Source: Strobilurus pachycystidiatus (Eukaryota; Basidiomycota; Agaricomycetes; Agaricales; Physalacriaceae). Taken from it: 64,000 nucleotides of DNA. A model generated the notes under the pieces. It saw only the letters and a list, made by a program, of their open reading frames with translations. It did not search any database and was not told the origin of the DNA. The stretch is taken from contig JAHLMK010000022.1 of assembly GCA_019915135.1 (NCBI GenBank), forward strand, positions 496,001-560,000, read 5' to 3'. Shown here one piece after another: positions 45,623 to 58,100 of the stretch. Made by a program: the position numbers and the translations under genes. Position 1 is the stretch's first letter. Each line of letters opens with the position of its first letter.

Positions 45623-46432
45623 ATGATCACCTATATCCTCCTCGTGTCTCGACAAGGTCAGCCCGCGTCCTTTGGCTGCTCTACAGTCTGTTTGCTGAAA
45701 CGGGAGCCAGGAAAGGTTCGATTGTCGAAATGGTTCACGACCCTCCCACCCAAGACCAAGGCCAAGATTGTCAAGGACGTGACACAGCTCGTCCTTGCTC
45801 GCCGCACCAAAATGTGCAATGTTCTCGAATACAAGGGTACATAATCTCTCTGCGGCTTCTGCCTTGCATCCTGGGCTGAACGCGCTGTGCAGACACAAAG
45901 GTGGTCTACCGCCGATATGCTTCACTATTCTTCGTCTGCGGCATCGGGTCGACCGACAATGAGCTGGTGACCCTCGAAATAATACATCGATATGTCGAAG
46001 TTCTCGACAGGTACTTTGGAAATGTACGTTTTCCCTCTTCCAGAAAGCCTCGCTTGTTTGGCATGCTGACTGGACGCGTTCAGGTCTGCGAACTCGACCT
46101 GTGGGTTTCGGCACACTCTCATGACATCCGACACGGTACTCACCCGCAGAATCTTTTTTAGGATCTTCAACTTCCAAAAGGCCTACGCTGTATGCCGGGA
46201 TGCCAGTTGCTTCTGCCTCATGCTGATAAATGAACAGATTCTAGATGAATTAATCATCGCTGGCGAACTGCAAGAGTCATCCAAGAAGTCTGTTCTCCGA
46301 GTGGTATGGTTCTGAATCAACACCACACATGTTGCATTGACCCACTGCGGACAGGTGACTCAATCGGATACAGTTGAAGAGCAAGAGAACTCAGAGGACG
46401 TCATGGCGCGCCTAGGTTCGCGCACTGGTTAG
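45623..46432 (+). CDS. APS1: AP-1 clathrin adaptor sigma subunit
   Basis: Small subunit of the trans-Golgi/endosome clathrin adaptor, which binds dileucine sorting signals. Seven exons: [11 protein letters not shown] joined to [35 protein letters not shown] joined to [40 protein letters not shown] joined to [37 protein letters not shown]; and a tail [16 protein letters not shown]. The length of about 160 residues and the ELDLIFNF / LDELIIAGE signatures identify sigma-1 rather than sigma-2. The last codons are ambiguous: the unspliced frame stops at 46430-46432 (SRTG). A GTTAGT donor just before that stop could splice to CCCCCATGGTGCGTTGA and end near 46504. Confidence 0.92.
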
Positions 46433-46633
46433 TCAATAACCACCAACCCCCTCATCCTTCAATTGATAGCGTTCTGACACAACAAGCCCCCATGGTGCGT
46501 TGATACAGGTTCCTCCCATTGGACTTTAGGCTTTGTGTATCTACCCAACAGCACGCCTGTTTTGTGCTATATACCCAATGAGATTATGTACTACAGAACA
46601 CAGATACTAAGAAACAACGCAAACAATGTTCAC

Positions 46634-49600
46634 CTATGCCATACTCATCGGCCTAGGATCGTTCTGAATATTACCGGGGGGCCTTAGGTTACTGGGGATG
46701 GAATTGACACTATGCTGAGAAGAAGGAGACCTCAGTTGAGGTTGGTAGGGATTGTTCGACTGCGAAGGCAGTACACCAACACTCCGAGGTCGGTCCGTTC
46801 GCCCTGTGAAGGACGGACGGGGAGGCGCCAAATCTTGATCTTCTCCCGTCGCCCTAGGGTCAAGCACATTGTTCAATGGGCTCGGACGACCTCCTCCGGG
46901 TGCGGGCGGCTCAGACAGGTGGATGCTCGGCGCATTACTGGACTGTTCCTGGTGCTGAGGGTCTGGCACATAACGCGACGTGGGCCGCTGTGGTGCGTCA
47001 ACGTATCGAGAAGTGGGCCGCTGTGGTGCCTCATAACGGGATGTCGGCCTTGAGGAGTCCTGGAAGGAGCGAGCAGAAGGAGAAGGCGGGAGAGGTGCGG
47101 TTTCCGGAGACATCAAAGCTGCATCATGCAGCTGGTGCAATTGCTGCTGCTGGGGGCTATATGAGGCAGCAATGGGCGAGTGCTGAGGGGCAATCGTAGC
47201 GTCACTTGGAGATTGCTGTAAGGACAACTGTGAAGGTGACGAAGGGAGGCGAACGGACTCCGCCCTATTGTACCCAGACGGCGACGATTCCGGAGGATTG
47301 TTGAGGACATTGCCAGGCGGAGTGAACGGCTCATCCTCCCCAATCCTCTTGTACACATTCGCGTGAGAAGGCAAAATCCCAACGCTTCGTGGGCGCATAT
47401 CGTATTGCTTGAAACCTGGAGAAGCAGGCGACAATAATGCATCCTCTGGATCGTCGTCGTACTTCGAGTTCGACGGCAACGTGGCCAAACTCTTCGGCCG
47501 GTCCCCTGGCCTGAGCGAACTACCCTCGAACTTGCGGAAGGCAGGCGAAGGGGGAACCATCGTGTCCTCTGTCATGGCCATCGACACGGGCTCGTATGTA
47601 TGAGGCTGCGCCCCCGTCGCGACTGAGGTCGTACTGTTGCGGAAGTTCAACCTCGACGCCGGGACCCTAGCCGCTGTACGGCCCTTTCTACATTTACGAA
47701 CGAGAAGCACAATGCCCAAAATGAGGAGACCAAGCAAGACCACGGCATTGAGGGCCATGATACCGAGCATCGCAGGGAACCATGTGGTGAAGTTCTCCAG
47801 AGCCACCGCGGTGCTCCCAGACACAGAGACGCTGTTGGCAGGCCCGTTGTAAGTGTTGCTGGAGACCTGATATGTGATCCCAGTTTTCGCAGTACATCCT
47901 CGAGCCTCGCAGAATGACTTTGAGGCAGAGTCTGGGTTGATAAGTGAAAGAAGCTGGATGTAGGGAGTACCCATTTTGCCGTCTGAGTCAAAGTCGCCGA
48001 AGTCGTACAGAGAGTACATGGATCGCAGAACGTTAACGCCGAAGATATAGTCGCTGGCGGTGGATCAGCATCAGAAGACCAGAACACCTAGTAACATACA
48101 ATTGTCCCTCAGCAGTTGAGATGGTTCCAGGGACAAACGATCCTATACATTTGTTGTTTCCTCCGTAGTCCGATGGGTTGATGTCAAGAGGATGCAGAGG
48201 GAACACCCTTCCACTAAAACAATATCAGAATTGTGGCCGCATGATATGACTGGGGAAGTATACTTGATCTGGATGGCCATATCAATCTCAGCATTGCAAG
48301 GCACGGTGTAATATCCCGTCGACTCGTCGTACGATGCGCCGCTGACAGACCCGTAGATGGCATCGCAAATCTCCTTGGTCGCATATCTACATATGGCAAC
48401 GGTGAGCGAGAGACCACGGAAATCAAGGTAATGATGCCCACGAATACGACGTTCCGGTATCAAGCAAAGCCACTCCCTTGTTCCCGGGAGCAGCGTCAAC
48501 GACAGTGGAAGGCAACACAGTGTTGTCACCAATGATGAATGCCTCAACAAGAACATTCCATCGTTTGGGAGAATTGACAGGCCATGTGGGGATGTTCGTA
48601 GAACTGGCAATGGCTGTGTAGTTTGCCTCGTATTCACCTTGATGATGTCCGGAATGAGAGATAAGAACAAGGGAATTGTCGAATTAAGGCGCACCGATAG
48701 AAAACCCTCCCTGGACCTCATCAGTCGAATCCGTGCTGCGTTGGAATGAGAAAGCAATAAAGCTCTTCTGGTCGGGGTTCTCTTCGAATAGATTGGACAA
48801 CAAGCTACGCCCTTCAGTGGATCCAGTTCCATTCACGAGAGAGTCGACAGTGGAGAGAGAAGTGAACCCAAGACCAACAAGTCCGTCGGCATTGTAGCCT
48901 AGTGCGGGGTTGTCCGCGGATGTAACGTCAACGTATGCCTGTTTGGACACGGACATGCTGCACGATAAGAATTGAGTGAATGTGAAATGAGGTAGGGGAG
49001 AGAACAAGAATGGACACACCCGGCAAATTCAACTGGTATGTAGGAAACGGCGCCATACACCCAACCAATTCCAAACTGTTATAGATGAGTCTAGAACAAT
49101 TGATGATATATTGCTAGGCTCACGGTGAGGTTGGTCGTTAACGACTGGAGAGAGGTTCAGTGGGGAAAAATCGTAATGGGGAGCGGGAAGGGGGCGTACA
49201 GTCTGCTGGGAGTTGGTAAGAGGAGGACTATCAGCTTTGAGCCACAAGTCGGAGGAGCCAGTATCCATTTGGACGACATAGTCTGTACGTCGAGCGCGTT
49301 AGCATAACATTCCTCCCGGTAGTGGTGTATATAACCTTGTCCGCCAGCGCTCATCTACAGAGGGCGTCACCACCGAGCATCACAGCGAGCATTATCGAAA
49401 GACGTACGTTGGACATGTATATTAAATCGCGCACGGTGCTATTCCACAAGTCAGCCATCTTCCACCGCCGGAGTAGCTGCAGTTGACGCACGTCAAGTCA
49501 TAGGAAGTGTCGGAACCATTGGTGGTCTGTCTGCGGACAATATGGGTATCGAGAGGGGACCGTCTGGCGGTGGTGAACTGGAAAGTAGAGGAAAGGACAG

Positions 49601-49643
49601 GGAGGGCAAGAGAGAGCAGCACAGCAGTCAGTACGTGGACCAT
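46634..49643 (-). CDS. Pepsin-type aspartic protease with membrane anchor and long tail
   Basis: Secretory-pathway A1 protease. Signal peptide from 49643 (MVHVLTAVLLSLALPVLSS), then a prosegment. The first active-site Asp is in VQMDTGSSDLW and the second in VALLDTGTSYS, followed by YATKEICDAIYGSVSG. GGNNKCIGSFVPG and DYIFGVNVLRSMYSLYDFGD close the catalytic fold. A membrane helix (LGIMALNAVVLLGLLILGIVLLV) and a basic stop (RKCRKGR) follow. The tail is about 300 residues, Ser/Pro/Gln-rich and probably disordered, ending NDPRPMSMA. At least eight introns. The catalytic pair is intact. Such anchored proteases with long tails are known in Agaricomycetes, but the tail has no assigned function. Confidence 0.88.
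46970..47049 (-). repeat. Tandem RPTSRY repeats in the protease tail
   Basis: Three successive units reading RPTSRYEAPQ, RPTSRYVDAPQ and RPTSRYVPDPQ in the cytoplasmic tail. The units are 30-33 bases and nearly identical at DNA level. Confidence 0.8.
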
Positions 49644-49804
49644 GACTGACAGCGAAGAGGCATAAACGAGCGACGAGGTGGAGATGGACGACCGAGGCCA
49701 AAGCCAAGTCGTACAAGGGGCATCAGGGCCCAATTGGTCGCTCGGACTCTCGGGCCGATAAGTCCGACATCCTACTTTCTGCTTTACGCTCACCTTTAGG
49801 GAAA
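49644..49804. promoter_or_regulatory. Short divergent upstream region, aspartic protease / HIS6
   Basis: Only 161 bases separate the two starts. No clear TATA or Gcn4-type site (TGACTC) is visible on the HIS6 side; a shared promoter is inferred from spacing. Confidence 0.35.
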
Positions 49805-51026
49805 ATGCCGAGTGCTTTCAGGCCTTGTATCGACTTGCACGATGGCCAAGTCAAGCAGATCGTTGGCGGTACACTCTCTGAACATTCTCCGGATACCTTG
49901 AAGACGAACTTCGTTGCAACGTAAGTAGCACCTTTTCTCCATTGGATTCATATCAAGAGTGCTTGCAAGACAATCTCCTGCTGTATTCGCCACGCTCTAC
50001 AAAAAGCACGGACTCGTGGGCGGCCATGTCATTAAGCTCGGCCCAGGCAACGATGATGCTGCAAGAGAGGCGCTAGCAGCGTGGCCTGGTAATGAAATCA
50101 TTCTTGACGCGATCGACGGATGCTGATGGCGCCTGAATGCCAGGTGGACTTCAGGTTGGCGGTGGCATACATGACAAGAACGCGCCAGAATGGATTGAAG
50201 CTGGAGCTGGAAAGGTTAATTCATTCCCAAGAGTTTCTTGCGCGTTCTGATCTCTCCGAAGGTCATCGTAACTTCGTTTCTCTTTCCTGGTGCCAAGTTC
50301 TCCTTGGAGAGATTAAAATCAGTTCGCGATGCTGTTGGTAAGAATCGCCTCGTAGTAGATGTCAGGCGCGTACATCTCATCGCGTGGTCGCGTTCTTGCA
50401 TCTAACCCAACCTGCAGTTGCCGTCGGCGGCAGGACAGATGGTTTGTGGCCATGAACAAATGGCAGGACATAACCGACATGGAAGTGTCCAAAGGCACGT
50501 ATGCTATTCCATGTCTTTCCATAGACTAATTGACAATAGAATCCCTGGATATATTATCCGAATACTGCAGGTAGGGTTCAATCCTGAAGGAACATCGTCT
50601 GTCCTCACTAGTCTTAGTGAATTCCTGATCCATGCAGCCGATGTGGAAGGACTCTGTCAAGGGATAGATGAGGAACTCGTATCCAGTCCGTAAGATGCCC
50701 CCCCTATTGGCGCAATATTGACATACCGGCCGACAGGACTAGGCGAGTGGGTGACAATCCCAACTACATACGCCGGTGGGGCGAAATGTGCGCTTTAGGC
50801 TTTTGTTCTCCGCGATGCTTATTGACTCTCTTCAGCCATCGAAGACCTGGATCTCGTCGACCGGCTATCGGGCGGACGGGTTGACTTGACATACGGAAGG
50901 CAGGCAATCTCCACTTTCATTGAGAATGCCCTGAGCTCATTCGTTGACAGCGCACTCGACATCTTTGGTGGCTCACTTGTCAAGTTTGAAGAGTTGGTTA
51001 ATAGACACCAAAGTCGGAATGATTAA
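49805..51026 (+). CDS. HIS6: ProFAR isomerase, histidine biosynthesis
   Basis: Phosphoribosylformimino-5-aminoimidazole carboxamide ribotide isomerase, the fourth enzyme step of histidine synthesis, a TIM barrel. Start [22 protein letters not shown] carries the catalytic Asp in the first strand. Later exons give [23 protein letters not shown], joined [77 protein letters not shown] and [20 protein letters not shown]. The C-terminus [26 protein letters not shown] ends with TAA at 51024-51026. About 260 residues and six to eight introns, the normal size. Divergent from the aspartic protease. Confidence 0.92.
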
Positions 51027-51396
51027 ATCTTTTTATGGTTCCTACGCTCTGTGTGGCGTCTCAGGTGTTGTAGCCTTGGGGGTTTGTTGCGGCTGGATGC
51101 GGTATAGCTACATACAGTTGGTCTCTAACCTGTACTGACGATTTGAGAAGTAATGAATTCGTGCGCTAGATAGCAAAGAGTCGGCGTAAACTGTCCTCAC
51201 AGAGGCTCGAACCCGTGGTCCGGCATCTCGGCATCATCGTGGGAATCACCAAACCTTATTTCCAGCAACTGCATCGACTCTCATCGTTTTTCCCACCTCG
51301 TCGTGCTCACCGTTCCTCAAGGTATAGTCGCCGTCGCCGCCGCTTGCGCCACACGCCCGCTCACCGTCGATTGGATCTAGACTCCCCTCCTCCACG
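51027..51396. other. Intergenic, RPL35 upstream region
   Basis: About 370 bases before the ribosomal protein start. The last 100 bases are pyrimidine- and CG-rich (TTTTTCCCACCTC at 51288), as is common in ribosomal protein promoters. No gene is seen. Confidence 0.45.
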
Positions 51397-51937
51397 ATGC
51401 CCGGAAAAGTCAAGGCCTACGAACTCCAATCCAAGTGCGTCGGGCGCTCTATCGAAAAATTACAGACGAAGGATATTGATGTTGCTCAATTTCTCTAGGT
51501 CGAAGAATGACTTGGGCAAACAACTGTTGGAGCTCAAGAATGAGCTGCTGACGCTGCGGGTTCAAAAAATCGCTGGTGGCTCGGCGTCCAAGCTCACCAA
51601 GATGTGCGTGTTGCGTGCTGCTCTGATTGGACTGCTGTATTGAAGGACTGGACAGCAACACTGTGCGCAAGTCGATTGCACGTGTGATGACGGTGATGAA
51701 CCACAAAGCGCGCCAAAACCTCCGGGAATACTACAAGGGCAAGAAGTACCTTCCCCTCGACCTCCGGGTGAAGAAGACACGGGCGATCAGGCGGAGAATG
51801 ACCAGGGTGCGTCGAGTGCTGGATTCCCGTTGCCTCCATTAATCAATTCCGCGCAGTTCGAGTTGTCGCAGAAGACATTGAAGCAGGTGAAGAAGGAGCA
51901 AAACTTCCCCGTCCGGAAGTACGCTGTGAAGGCATGA
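51397..51937 (+). CDS. RPL35: 60S ribosomal protein L35 (uL29)
   Basis: Large-subunit protein at the peptide exit tunnel. Four exons, about 124 residues: [13 protein letters not shown] joined to [35 protein letters not shown] joined to [48 protein letters not shown]; and [26 protein letters not shown]. The ending YAVKA is universal in eukaryotic L35. Introns start GTGCGT or GGTGCG and end CTAG, ACAG or GCAG. No truncation. Confidence 0.96.
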
Positions 51938-52652
51938 GGAACTACTAGTGCTGGTTACCGTATCTTTGTGTATGCCCTTCATCCATGCGCTATGCTATGA
52001 CTTCTCGCGTCGTGTACTTTTGGTGGGCTTACCCTTAGCAAATTGCGCCACATCTGTTTCGATCTCCGGCCTCATGCAAACACATCGCCGTCACAACATC
52101 GTTATATATTTTCGGTGTTCTTCCTTCCGTATATTTGCGTCGACATGAGTAGCAGACTGCATGTGCGAAGCTGTTGCTTAACGCTTAGCCCGGGAAAGCG
52201 AACGCAATTGACAAATCATGAACAAAGCACCCGAGGGCCCGAGACATTGTCGACGCAAGCACACGACCTGGATGGATACCCAGGATAGGACTATTACTGT
52301 ATAGGACTACTTGCGTCAGACTGAGACCTGCATTCTCACTGCCATCATGATCACTCTTCCATCGCCCAAATTGATTGGTCAACAAGGCCCTGGACCCAGG
52401 TACTGACTGCCTTGGCCTTACTACGTATACGACGGCGACCTCGGACAACGACGTCGGCAACAAGGCGCCTGTGCCGCTCTATAACGCTCTAACGCCTACA
52501 TTTCATTGAACGACTTTTCACGACTATAACGACATGGTGAGTTGATCAGATTCACTCAATAAGGGAGGGTGGAGCAGCAGTGGGCACGTGTGTAATGTGT
52601 CGTCGCATGCTATAGTGAATGCTCATCGTCTCTGACGACGACGACGGCCAAA
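51938..52652. other. Intergenic, kinase upstream region
   Basis: About 0.7 kb. An ATG directly followed by GTGAGT at 52533 looks like an exon end, but splicing to the CTATAG acceptor at about 52614 gives ATG-TGA. It may mark a leader intron. No gene is seen. Confidence 0.4.
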
Positions 52653-54894
52653 ATGCCTCCCGGTGCTCGCTTCAGACGGGCCAGTTCTGACAATGTTTCT
52701 CCCAAGGCCCCGTCAAAGGTTCTCACGCGCTCCCCACCCTCGTCTCCCACAGTCAGCCCTAGAGACCCGTATCCCATGCCGAGCAGCAACCCCGCCAGCC
52801 AGTACACGCTGCTCGAGAAGTTAGGCACCGGCAGCTTCGGGACCGTCTACAAGGCCATGCACAACGAGACCAAGCAGATCGTCGCCGTCAAGCAGATAGG
52901 TGCGCCGCGCGCCCTCATCTCCGTCTGCGTCTAATCACGCCCACTCATAGACCTCGAGGACTCGGATGATGACATTTCTGAAATACAGCAGGAAATTGCC
53001 AGTCTTGCCCAGTGCGACTCTGAGTATGTAACGCGTTACTACGGCTCCTTCGTCGTTGCCTACAAGCTGTGGATCATCATGGAGTACCTCGCAGGCGGGT
53101 CTTGTCTTGATCTGCTCAAGCCCGGACCTTTCTCTGAGGCTCACATCGCCGTACTCTGTCGCGAGCTTCTTCTGGGTCTCGACTACCTTCACACCGAGGG
53201 TACCATCCATCGCGATATCAAAGCAGCCAACATTCTCCTCTCATCCTCCGGAAAAGTCAAGCTCGGCGATTTTGGTGTCGCCGCCCAACTCACTAATACA
53301 CTCCGTCACACCTTTGTGGGAACACCATTCTGGATGGCGCCTGAGGTTATCCGGCAGGCTGGATACGATGCGAAAGCAGACATGTGGAGTCTGGGTATCA
53401 CTGCTATTGAGATGGCGCAGGGCGAACCTCCTCTTGCAGAGTTCCATCCCATGCGCGTCTTGTTCCTCATTCCCAAAGCCAAACCCCCAGTTCTCGAGGG
53501 GAACTTTAGCCCTGCCTTCAAAGAGTTCGTTAGCCTCTGTCTGACCAAAAACCCACAGCAGGTAAGTCCCACATGCATCTCAACGTAATTGCTTGGTCTC
53601 ATCTGGTCTGCAGCGTCCCACGGCAAATGAGCTTCTACAGCACCGATTCGTTCGGGGTGCGAAGAAGACATCATATCTTACCGAGCTCATTGAACGGCAT
53701 CAGGAATACCGCGCTCGCTCGCCGACAAAACGCCAGATGTATCAGGCTACAGTCCGAAATAGCGTCGCTTGGGATAATGCGGGGTCTATGCGAAGTGACT
53801 GGAACTTTGAAACCGTTCGGTCAACAACGTCTGCGATGGGTACTTTCAAGTCCATGGCTAAGGACCTCGTTGAAAGCACCTCTGAAATGTCTGAAGACGA
53901 CGACGATGAGGCTCGTGCATCCATTGACACTGGAGGTGCCACGAAGGGTAGTGATCCTATGCATAGCGGAGGTTTGGGTCTTCTTGCCGACGCCGCTCAC
54001 TCGACGGTTATCATCAAGCCCGTTAAGACCCCGGAGCCAGAGAAGGATATGGATATGGCTACACTTTTGGCGTCAAGTGATACGTCTTCGTCAGAGGGCT
54101 CTACACCTGAGACGCCCCCCAGCGACGTACCCCCTCCCGCCTACAACAGCGGCTCAATGCGGGGCTCGATGCGTGGCTCGCGCCGTTCGTCATATGCCGC
54201 CCGCCATGCTGCCAATGGCACCATTATGCGGGAAGGTGATCTTGGTAATGGTGTGGACACGATACGGCCGATCAAGAAGGTGGATACGGTGGGCTCGTTA
54301 CGACTGTCGGCAGAGTATGTGGGAAGTATGCGCAGGGAGGGCAGCGGCTCTAGCGCGCCGCCGTCGCCAACGTCTCATAGACGTGCGCCCAGCGAGTTGA
54401 GCAGGGCTGGGAAGGCCATGGTGGATGACGTGGTGCAGCCGATATTGCACAAGGCCATTGCGGACGACATGGACGCGCGGGAAATCGAGTCGCTTAGCAT
54501 GATCTCGCGTGGCTTTGAGGAGCTCAAGGAGGCGAATCCCGATCTTGCGTATAATGTCATTCTGGATATCCTCTCTGGCATCAACGAGTAAGTCAATTCC
54601 CTTTTCCTTGGGTGTCTATCTTTGTTCATCGTCTTTCCTAGCAACTCCGCCATCCGACAACATATCCAGACATCAAGAGGCTTGTTCCCTCACAAACGTG
54701 TCATCCGACGCAGCGAGATGACGGTGAAGGGTCTGGTCGTGACTGAAGTACAGGAGGACGTCAGCGGCCTACCCTCTGCGTCCCCTCCTATCGCTAAACC
54801 TGAAGACCCCTCCACACGCAAATCACCGATATCCGAGCTTCTCTACATGCGCTGGCTAGAAGGGCTGAAACTCAAGTGGCCCAGTCTCACTTGA
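52653..54894 (+). CDS. STE20/GCK-type protein kinase
   Basis: Serine/threonine kinase of the germinal-centre-kinase group (Mst3/Sps1/Nak1/Sid1-like), which in fungi controls polarity, septation and MOR/SIN signalling. Four exons, about 695 residues. A short Ser/Pro N-terminus is followed by the kinase domain at about 50-300: [104 protein letters not shown]. The activation loop and all catalytic residues are intact. A long Ser/Glu-rich linker has [14 protein letters not shown] repeats. The C-terminus is a helical region ([20 protein letters not shown]) ending LKLKWPSLT. Subgroup within GCK is not settled. Confidence 0.9.
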
Positions 54895-55666
54895 AGAGTC
54901 CAGGTTGAACGCCCTCCTCCTCTTGCTTCCTCACTCATAGACTCTCACATATCTACCTCGAGAAATTTAATGGTTATTTATGTCCTGATCTTCTTCATAC
55001 AATGTAGCCTATCACGATTTCATCTTTCGTAGTTGCGTTTCTTGCTTTTCATTTTCTTTCGAAGCTTTTTTCGACTTTTGGCATGTCGTTTACGCTACCA
55101 TCACGATATTTCTCGCTCATCGTTACGACAATATACACGCGCAATGCGCGGATTCATGACCAGTGCTGGTGCATGGACGGCGCTCATGAAAGTACTGTCA
55201 CCCTTGGGCTGGGTCATAAGAGAGATATTCTCAATACTTATCTTCCGCTGTCCTGCAAGTGATGCATTCGTCGTATGATTGTAATCGAGGAAGCTCAAGG
55301 GGTAGCAGGTTACGAAGAGCTCTCTGGCTCAGTGATACACGCAGAGTATGCGTTGGCAGTAAGTAACAACTCTCGTACATATGACAATATGCATATGAAA
55401 CATATGTAAGTCAAGTTTGACAAGGGTCTAAAATTGTCCAATGAGTGCTTACTCGTAAACGACTGTAGTACTGCATACACTAAATGTCTTTCTGAAGTCG
55501 TCAAACTCTAGCGTGTACAAAGACAGTAGGTAGATACAACACAGAAAAAAGTCCTCGTGTCGTCAATCATGGAGAATACCTGGAGGCCGATGATAGATAA
55601 ATAAGAATGCGGGTGTGATTATGATAAAGGTGTCAAGGTAGAAATATGTGGTCCGTCTGTCTTCAT
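54895..55666. other. Intergenic between convergent genes
   Basis: Shared 3' region of the kinase (+) and chitin deacetylase (-). T-rich from 55020 to 55090. No gene is supported. Confidence 0.5.
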
Positions 55667-57366
55667 CTATGCTAGCGTCGTGAAGGCGGACACTATTGAT
55701 ATCAATAGTGTCGAGGCCAATGCCATGGTCCATCCGTGACCGGGTATTGACCATGAACCGACGGCGGCATTCTTCGTGTGCGAGGCCTGAGCAACGATCG
55801 CTGTGCCGGAACCGGAGGGATTCGTAGTCTCCGTGCCCGCAGATTGTGACCTTTGTTACGCTTTTAGTCAACCAAACAGGTAGAGGGTTGTTCAGAAAAA
55901 CGTACGAAGAGGAAGGTGCGTCCGTCGTTGTGCTGCTAGCCGATGTTGACGCGAAGTTGCCTAGGATGTCTTCGAACCTGACAGGCTCGTCGTCACTGCT
56001 GCCGTTGACGTTCTGGTACGCGCTGTTCGACTCGATTTGTGCCAACGAGTCAATTGTCCAGCCGTTGGACTGCATGACTGGGTATGCGTTCATAAACGCC
56101 TGTACAGTGTCCTCCGTCAGCTCGTGCTCCAAGATCATGAGGCCAGGACTCTTGGGTCCTATTGCGGAGTGTCAAAACACTGCTTTATTCAGGTCCCGAC
56201 GCAGAACTTACCACTGAGCCACTGGTTCATCGAAGCCTGGATGACATTCATCGTAGTCCCACCGGAAGACATGCTCCAATCTTCGGTACTACAAGGCGAT
56301 GATCAGTATGTGTTTCGAGATGAGACTTCAAAGGGTCGCTTACTCCTGATTCCAGATGACCGTGGTCAAACCGAAAACCTTGGTAAAGAGCGCGCGTGAG
56401 TTGAAGTGTTGCGGGCACCGCCACATGAAACGCGTACCTCCGACGCGATAGCGCGTACGCGGTTATCAGCATCGCCATAAGGAGGCCTCCAGTACTTGGG
56501 AACACGACCCCCAGTTGAGTTGCGGATGATCTCCATGGTCCAACCAAGCTGAAAGCCAATTAGCGTGAAAAGGAACGTGGAATGTCAGAATGATCATACC
56601 TCTGCTACGACCTGATCGTTACTCAAACCGGTCATGTAGGGATGAGTGTAGGTGTGGACGGCGATGTCCCCGCCCTGCTCGTATATACTCGTGAAGGCGT
56701 CGGGAGTATTACGGATGTATATGCCAATCAGGAAGTGTGTAGCCGTGATGTTCTCGCTGTCCAGGAATTTCAGAAGTTTGGCTGTGCCCTGAAAACGAAC
56801 ATACACATATCAGGCAACAGTGATAGGCTAGGCTGGAAGGGGTTTACTTACGAAGGACGGGCCGTCGTCGAAGCTGACAGCGAGCTGGCCGTCGGGCGCA
56901 TCCCAGACGTCGTCGTCTGCACGGCACTTGTAGGTGGCCGAGCACACCACAGGGCCAGTGGGATCAAAGCCATCGGCGTAGGTCGGATTGGTACCAGATG
57001 CCGTAGAAGATTGCGGGATGTTGGGAATCTTGCCATCAGAAACAGCGTCGGCGAGAGCGTCCTTCCACGCCTGGGGCATCTGTGCTGGATCAGGGGAGCC
57101 TTCGGGAAAAGCAGCCGCCCACTCTGATAGAGGGCTTAGAGAGCGCATCGCTGGCGAGGGGAGCGCTCACCGTCAGAGCCGACGTCGGGATAGTCTGTGC
57201 CATCGTCCGTGGCACGTCGAAACAGGCTGTGTACAAAGTGGTCGTCCTCGTGGTACCATTTACCGGGGACGCGTCGGTGCACAACGTGGTCGTGGCCGTC
57301 GTCGTGGCGGGGGACGACAATGGCGGCGTAGGCGGTGCCGACGAGTAGGAAAAGAGAAACAAACAT
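55667..57366 (-). CDS. Chitin deacetylase (CE4), GPI-type C-terminus
   Basis: Secreted polysaccharide deacetylase making chitosan in the cell wall. Signal peptide [15 protein letters not shown], then a His-rich propeptide and [19 protein letters not shown]4 motifs appear in order: [10 protein letters not shown] (motif 1, catalytic base and metal Asp), [12 protein letters not shown] (motif 2, metal histidines), [18 protein letters not shown] (motif 3), VIWNQDTEDWSM (motif 4) and [17 protein letters not shown] (motif 5). A Ser/Thr-rich stretch and a hydrophobic end ([20 protein letters not shown]) fit a GPI signal. About 460 residues, with seven or so introns. The family opening and every catalytic motif are intact. 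Confidence 0.92.
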
Positions 57367-58100
57367 GTTGGTCGAAAGAAAAAAAGGACGGCGACAAGCA
57401 GCCCGAGATCGAGCTTCAAAAGTAATCTGTCAGTCTCCCTGCAGTCTCCCCTGAGTGGTAATAGTATCCACGGGTTTCAGATCAAATGCGGATCACTCGG
57501 TCCACCTAACGCACAAACGCAGATCCTGTTCTCAAGTTCGAGCCTTTCAAACTGCACGGTTTCATCGCGATTCTTTGAAGGAAACCGAGCATCCTTTCAA
57601 TGCCTGTCCTTTGTCAACAGTCTCCTTCAACAACTCCGAGGACGAACGCACCCTGGGTCTTTGGTCATTGCTGTATCCCGATCATGCCGGTGCCAAGACA
57701 ATTCACGAGGTCTCCTCACAGCCTTATAATACACTCCCCTCACCCAAACTTGGTTACTTCCAGCACCGACACTGCACCTTCTTCTGTCAGGTCTCCTGTG
57801 GTCTCTGCCGCGTCAAGTCATCTGCGAAATCGAACAGCCGAAGAAAAGAAGTCATATACGTCAAGCGATTTCGACGCCACACGACAGCCACAGATAAGAA
57901 TCACATTACATCAAAGACACGTCTCCGCCCTACGTCTCGGTCGTCAGATGTTTATAAAAAACAGTCTGATTGAATAGACAAACTGTACATATATGCAACG
58001 GTAACGCAAGGTACATAGATCCTTCAAGTGGGATAGTAGTAATGGGATAAGAAACTAGGACTAAATCTAAACTAACCTGATTCGCGCCCAAATAACTCCA
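57367..58100. other. Chitin deacetylase upstream region with an unsupported open frame
   Basis: A plus-strand frame at 57455-57973 (172 codons) overlaps another in a different phase (57600-57977). Composition is plausible but no domain, splice pattern or homology is recognised. I do not call a gene. Confidence 0.35.

Noticed and set aside
51200..51225. GGCTCGAACCCG, resembling a tRNA T-arm on the minus strand
   Set aside because: Stem pairing fails and there is no cloverleaf around it.
52533..52653. Possible first coding exon of the STE20-type kinase (ATG followed by GTGAGT)
   Set aside because: Splicing to the available acceptor produces ATG-TGA, so it cannot encode the N-terminus.
57455..57977. 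Two overlapping plus-strand frames between chitin deacetylase and TFIIF alpha
   Set aside because: Neither has recognised features, and two equally good phases argue against either being coding.
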